DNA from: Flavobacterium hankyongi
GTDB taxonomy: Bacteria > Bacteroidota > Bacteroidia > Flavobacteriales > Flavobacteriaceae
DNA: 64,000 nt
Direction of reading: 5' to 3'
Assembly: GCF_036840915.1 (NCBI RefSeq)
Contig: NZ_CP085725.1
Location: 1,054,001 to 1,118,000, forward strand
The notes under the pieces are model-generated. The model was not told where the DNA came from. It saw only the letters and a program-made list of their open reading frames with translations, and made no database searches. The translations under genes and the position numbers were made by a program. Below, one piece after another: positions 60,879-64,000 of this stretch (the first letter of the stretch is position 1; each line of letters opens with the position of its first letter).

Positions 60879-61265
60879 TTATACCCATTCGTTTTCGTAA
60901 ACTCCTGTTCCCATTTCAATCTTTCTTGCTGAAATTGTGAACGATTCTGTTAAGGGATTTACTCCTGTTGAATCAAAATTTTCTCTGTGTTTTACTAAAT
61001 AACCTTCAGTGAATTTTAATTCTTTTAAAGTAGCATCGCTGTCTCTCTTGAAGAATTTGATACTTCCATCTTTACGCTCAAAGCTATTAGTCATCCACTC
61101 GAATAATTCTGTAGATCCTGTTCCTTCGATTGTAACTTCAATTTTACCTCCTCTTGTTACTGTTGAGGGACGTCCTGTTGCGTCTGTTTCTTGAAATAAA
61201 CCATAGTTAATGTTTAATACATTGAACTCTTTACCGCCAACGTTTAATCTTGCTTTAAATGACAT
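60879..61265 (-). CDS. tssD: TssD (Hcp-like) T6SS tube protein
   Basis: 128 aa. MSFKARLNVGGKEFNVLNIN, QETDATGRPSTVTRGGKIEVTIE and SIKFFKRDSDATLKELKFTEGY match the same family as the neighbour. It is the first gene after the 313-nt non-coding stretch and has a long A/T-rich leader, so a strong promoter is likely there. Main tube subunit candidate. Confidence 0.93.
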   Translation of the reverse strand: MSFKARLNVGGKEFNVLNINYGLFQETDATGRPSTVTRGGKIEVTIEGTGSTELFEWMTNSFERKDGSIKFFKRDSDATLKELKFTEGYLVKHRENFDSTGVNPLTESFTISARKIEMGTGVYENEWV

Positions 61266-61578
61266 AATAAAAAATATTTAAATAATTAATAAATAAAAAC
61301 AATACTATTCCGCAAAGCATCCATAATGCCTTGACTTTTATGCTTTTTAAAAGCATCTTAATAAAATTCTCTGAAGCTCAAATAGCCGAAAGAATATCAG
61401 CTACCATATAATATGAAGTCTCTTAATTCTATTCATCTGTACTTGAATTTAATGTTACTAAATAATACACCAATCAGATAATAAATAATAGTACAATTGT
61501 AAGAATTATATTTCAAATAAAAAAATATATTGTAATATTTTTCTTAAAATAATTTATTTACAAATAATTAGAGAAAAT
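61266..61578. other. non-coding region upstream of tssD
   Basis: 313 nt without a supported gene. It holds the leader of tssD (AT-rich, no Shine-Dalgarno) and a small perfect palindrome, ATGCTTTT-t-AAAAGCAT (61340-61356). No exact TAnnTTTG box was seen in the minus-strand direction; the promoter could not be placed. Confidence 0.5.
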
Positions 61579-62068
61579 CTATCTACTAAAATAAGTCGTG
61601 TAAATAAAACCAATAAAAAAAAGGAAACACACAGTAAAAATAAAACTATTGTATCTTTTCCTTCTAAATAAGACGATTCCTTCTATAAATAAATATAAAG
61701 TCGCTATTATAATAAAAGAAAAAACAAGGATTGCAAAAAAAATAACCTTCAGAATAACCTCCATTTGAGAACAATGTAAACAAATAAGTTAAACCAGTTA
61801 TGACAGATAATATTGAAAACCGTATCAAAAAATGTCTCAACCAATTTTCACTACCATTTGTTTCATCTAAATTCAATTTTCTCAAATGATCATTCTTAAA
61901 CAAAGACAATAAAAAACCTAAAACAATTAAATCAATTATTGTTCGGAAGAAATTAACTCCTCTTTGAAAATGAAAATAATATCCAAAAAAATCACATATG
62001 CTAATAGAGATTATTGAGATAGATAATAGTATAATTATGATTTTAAGTTTACTATTTATGATTTTCTT
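61579..62068 (-). pseudogene. membrane protein gene with frameshift and no normal start codon
   Basis: From 62068 the minus-strand frame encodes helices (LKIIIILLSISIISISICDF, GVNFFRTIIDLIVLGFLLSLF), a soluble piece (LNLDETNGSENWLRHFL) and ILSVITGLTYLFTLFSNGGY. At an A8/T8 run (61735-61742) one base too many breaks the frame, and the other frame continues AILVFSFIIIATLYLFIEGI to the stop. With seven Ts it is one protein of about 160 aa with four helices. No ATG, GTG or TTG begins it, as the frame opens just after a stop at 62069-62071. Directly downstream of a DUF2931 gene. Confidence 0.6.
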
Positions 62069-62071
62069 TTA

Positions 62072-63154
62072 TTAATCTTCGTAAGAATCCCTAAAACGCA
62101 TTTGGCTATTAGGATAAATACGAATGCTATCTACTTCGATTGGTTTACCATTTAAATCAATAACAATCTGATCGTTATCTTTATTCACTTTTATGTTAAA
62201 AATATTATCTTTTTTACCAGAAGATTTAAACATATCATTTGTTTTATCCCAGTTAAAAAATAATTTTCCAATGTATCGTTCATTTTTACCAGTTTCCCAG
62301 TAGATATTTAAAATTTCAGGAATAGCTCTTTTTTTAAAATCTGGATTTAAAGCATAGGAACTGTACAATGATTCAAACTCACCATTGTAAAAATCATTGT
62401 CCAAAGATAAAAACCTGAAATTATCATTGGTAGATGTCACCTTAAAACTCCAATCATACTTAGTTCTATAATTATCCCACAATTGAGGTGAAGCATTAGG
62501 TATACTCATTGATTCAATTAATTCTTTGTGAGTTTCAGGTTCAATTCGATATGTGGTTAATAGTTTAGCTTCACATTCTTTAATTTTCTTTTCATCCTTT
62601 AATTCATGAGCCGTAAAACGTCCAATTTCAATCGAAATATTAGCGTAACATATCCAAACTACAACCATCCCTTTTGGAGCAAAACCAAAGACAAGAGTAC
62701 TAAACGGACTATAAGTATTTCTATATTCATCAAAATTATTATTATAATCCTGCAACGAAATAAACTCCTTAATTGGACTTTCACTTCTGTCTGAAATCGG
62801 ATAACATCTATTGGTCATCTCTTTCATATACTCGACATCAAAATCTTGTTTTATTTCATAATATTTATTTTCATAATAAGAATAATAAGTAACTCCAAAG
62901 CCTATGGGTGTACCTTTTTGCTTAGTCCACATTTTTCCTGATGATCCCCATTGACCACTGCTACTTCCGTATGGTAACCCCGCAGGAGTTCCTTCGAGTG
63001 TAGTTATATAATCTAAAACTGGGGTTATTTCATAATTGTTATTGGGATGACAAATTTCAGTGTTGAATTCAGGTGTATAAGTTTTCATTTGGCAATGCAA
63101 ATTAAATTGTGATAGAACAATTAAAATAAGTATTCTCCTTAAGTAACTAAGCAT
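62072..63154 (-). CDS. DUF2931 lipoprotein, second copy
   Basis: 360 aa with lipobox QFNLHCQMK after a short hydrophobic N-terminus. FVSLQDY-type and VFGFAPKGMVVVWICYANI match the DUF2931 hallmark seen in the copy at 57262 (GLAPKGNVVVWLSGA). A C-terminal beta domain follows (YIGKLFFNWDKTND, NDQIVIDLNGKPIEVDSIRI). It sits two genes after the partial DUF2235 gene, so it is the likely immunity partner of that lipase. Confidence 0.8.
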   Translation of the reverse strand: MLSYLRRILILIVLSQFNLHCQMKTYTPEFNTEICHPNNNYEITPVLDYITTLEGTPAGLPYGSSSGQWGSSGKMWTKQKGTPIGFGVTYYSYYENKYYEIKQDFDVEYMKEMTNRCYPISDRSESPIKEFISLQDYNNNFDEYRNTYSPFSTLVFGFAPKGMVVVWICYANISIEIGRFTAHELKDEKKIKECEAKLLTTYRIEPETHKELIESMSIPNASPQLWDNYRTKYDWSFKVTSTNDNFRFLSLDNDFYNGEFESLYSSYALNPDFKKRAIPEILNIYWETGKNERYIGKLFFNWDKTNDMFKSSGKKDNIFNIKVNKDNDQIVIDLNGKPIEVDSIRIYPNSQMRFRDSYED

Positions 63155-63206
63155 ATTATATATTCAGATTGTTCTTTATATTATTTCAAAATTTATAATT
63201 GTAAAA

Positions 63207-63689
63207 CTAAAAATCTCTTAATAAGTCAATTAGCAAATCTTTTACAGTATCTTTTTTGAGCTTAAACTCATCAAAATATTCTTTTCTTTTAGCAGTGTTA
63301 TTCAAAAACCTTGCAAAAATTTCATAACTCTCCTTAAGTTGACCAGTTACATACAGAAAAGTATTTAGTTTTTCCTTTTGAATATTTTTTTCAAAATCAG
63401 GAAAGACTTTTTCAAAATTCATAACGTTCTCCCAAAACAAATAGGTATCAGATTCTAAATTTTGAATTTCAGAATCAGCATTTGTTTTTAAAAGCGCTAA
63501 ACCATCTTTTTCAATTTTTTCTAAAATATAATATTGCTTCACTAAAAAGTCTACTCCTTCTTTATTTTCCTTTTTTGAATCTGACTTTAAATAAGAGTTA
63601 TAAATGTCGTTTAAATTTGACTTTGAACTTTGAGAAAACATAACACTTGAGGTTAAAAGAATGAAAAAAAATTTAAAAATTTTATCCAT
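63207..63689 (-). CDS. small exported protein between DUF2235 and DUF2931
   Basis: 160 aa from the ATG at 63689, with a signal peptide (FKFFFILLTSSVMFSQ) and a helical, Lys-rich mature part (YILEKIEKDGLALLKTNADSEI, YLFWENVMNFEKVFPDFEKN). A longer frame to 63752 would overlap the lipase gene. The ATG overlaps the end of the DUF2235 gene by 8 nt, so it is coupled to it. Family not recognised; immunity or accessory role by position. Confidence 0.7.
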   Translation of the reverse strand: MDKIFKFFFILLTSSVMFSQSSKSNLNDIYNSYLKSDSKKENKEGVDFLVKQYYILEKIEKDGLALLKTNADSEIQNLESDTYLFWENVMNFEKVFPDFEKNIQKEKLNTFLYVTGQLKESYEIFARFLNNTAKRKEYFDEFKLKKDTVKDLLIDLLRDF

Positions 63690-64000
63690 TATGTATTTCC
63701 CTTTTACGTTTATTTTGAGGTAAAGCACCTTCTTCTCTTGCTGATAATCCAAACAAATTACTCTTTACTGACCAATGCAAATATTCATTTCTCAATTTTT
63801 TCAAATCGGTTTCATTGATATAGTTTGTGTAATTTTCATTTTTAATTTCTTTAATATAAACCCTTGAAAAAATATCGAAATCTTTTTTGGTTCTATTATA
63901 TGTCCCTACATACTTATTTCGTATCGAAGCGCAAGCATTAAAGTAGCCTAAAACTTGATTATAAACACTGTTAATAAAATCATCTTTTATTTCATATTTC
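63682..64000 (-). CDS. DUF2235 (Tle1-like) lipase, C-terminal part
   Basis: The frame is open to the end of the window, so about 105 C-terminal residues are seen. LGYFNACASIRNKYVG, FDIFSRVYIKEIKNENY and DLKKLRNEYLHWSVKSN match the end of the DUF2235 protein at 55842 (DLRTLRNEYLHWSARREG). Nothing catalytic lies in this part; the catalytic Ser/Asp/His region is outside the window. It heads the second lipase-immunity pair. Confidence 0.85.
   Translation of the reverse strand, partial: KYEIKDDFINSVYNQVLGYFNACASIRNKYVGTYNRTKKDFDIFSRVYIKEIKNENYTNYINETDLKKLRNEYLHWSVKSNLFGLSAREEGALPQNKRKREIHNG

Overview
The window looks like chromosomal DNA of a Bacteroidota bacterium, most likely Flavobacterium or a close relative. 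It is strongly AT-rich. Start codons lack purine-rich Shine-Dalgarno boxes. Several TAnnTTTG-type -7 elements are visible. The families are typical of flavobacteria: YHS/DoxX/DinB small-gene operons, a kdp operon with a split KdpD, and a Bacteroidota-type (T6SSiii-like) type VI cluster with TssD, DUF4280 and DUF2235. I see no rRNA, tRNA or CRISPR array.

Region 1 (1-10.7 kb, mostly + strand): the end of a thiolase gene and an acyl-CoA dehydrogenase (fatty-acid beta-oxidation) are separated by a four-helix-bundle gene that sits between purine-rich inverted repeats. Then come a Cu/Zn superoxide dismutase lipoprotein, a YdeI/OmdA protein and a PsiD-like phosphatidylserine-decarboxylase-family enzyme. 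A Crp-like regulator follows with a tight run of small genes (peroxiredoxin, YHS, DoxX, DinB, NRDE/TANGO2, ATP-grasp, LysE-like).

Region 2 (10.7-21.4 kb, - strand): a complete high-affinity potassium uptake locus. The order of transcription is an NtrC-type sigma-54 response regulator, then (after a terminator) a 93-aa protein, a 27-aa membrane peptide, kdpF, kdpA, kdpB, kdpC, a porin, a stand-alone KdpD sensor domain and a separate HAMP/PAS histidine kinase. A candidate sigma-54 promoter precedes the operon. The locus is bracketed by two related hairpin arrays.

Region 3 (21.4-34.5 kb): accessory and housekeeping genes in both directions. They include a YbjQ-like zinc-ribbon protein, an IS4-like transposase scar, a GlxA/AraC regulator divergent from an SRPBCC-SRPBCC-VOC-DoxX operon, a methyltransferase, a phosphodiester glycosidase family protein, a CDF transporter, BI-1, a periplasmic DJ-1/PfpI protein with a Crp-like regulator, and a FrnE/DsbA-type oxidoreductase.

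Region 4 (34.5-64 kb, all - strand): a type VI secretion effector island. The core is two TssD tube proteins, VgrG and a 57-aa peptide. It is flanked on both sides by DUF2235 (Tle1-like lipase) genes, each with a DUF2931 lipoprotein as probable immunity. Downstream are two copies of one module: candidate adaptor, DUF4280 PAAR-like spike, large effector, immunity. One effector carries an M15-like peptidase and a GH19-like muramidase/chitinase domain. The other has an uncharacterised, partly hydrophobic C-terminus. Between the modules lies a roughly 7.5-kb array of four paralogous immunity-like proteins, three DUF3592-like membrane proteins, three lipoproteins and an orphan effector C-terminal tail, plus more decayed fragments. 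It resembles the orphan toxin-tail/immunity arrays of Rhs loci, but is built on DUF4280 effectors. The structural T6SS genes (TssB/C and others) are not in the window.

Four genes carry a single-base frameshift, each a +1 change and three of them in A/T homopolymers. This suggests either residual assembly indels or slippage mutations.
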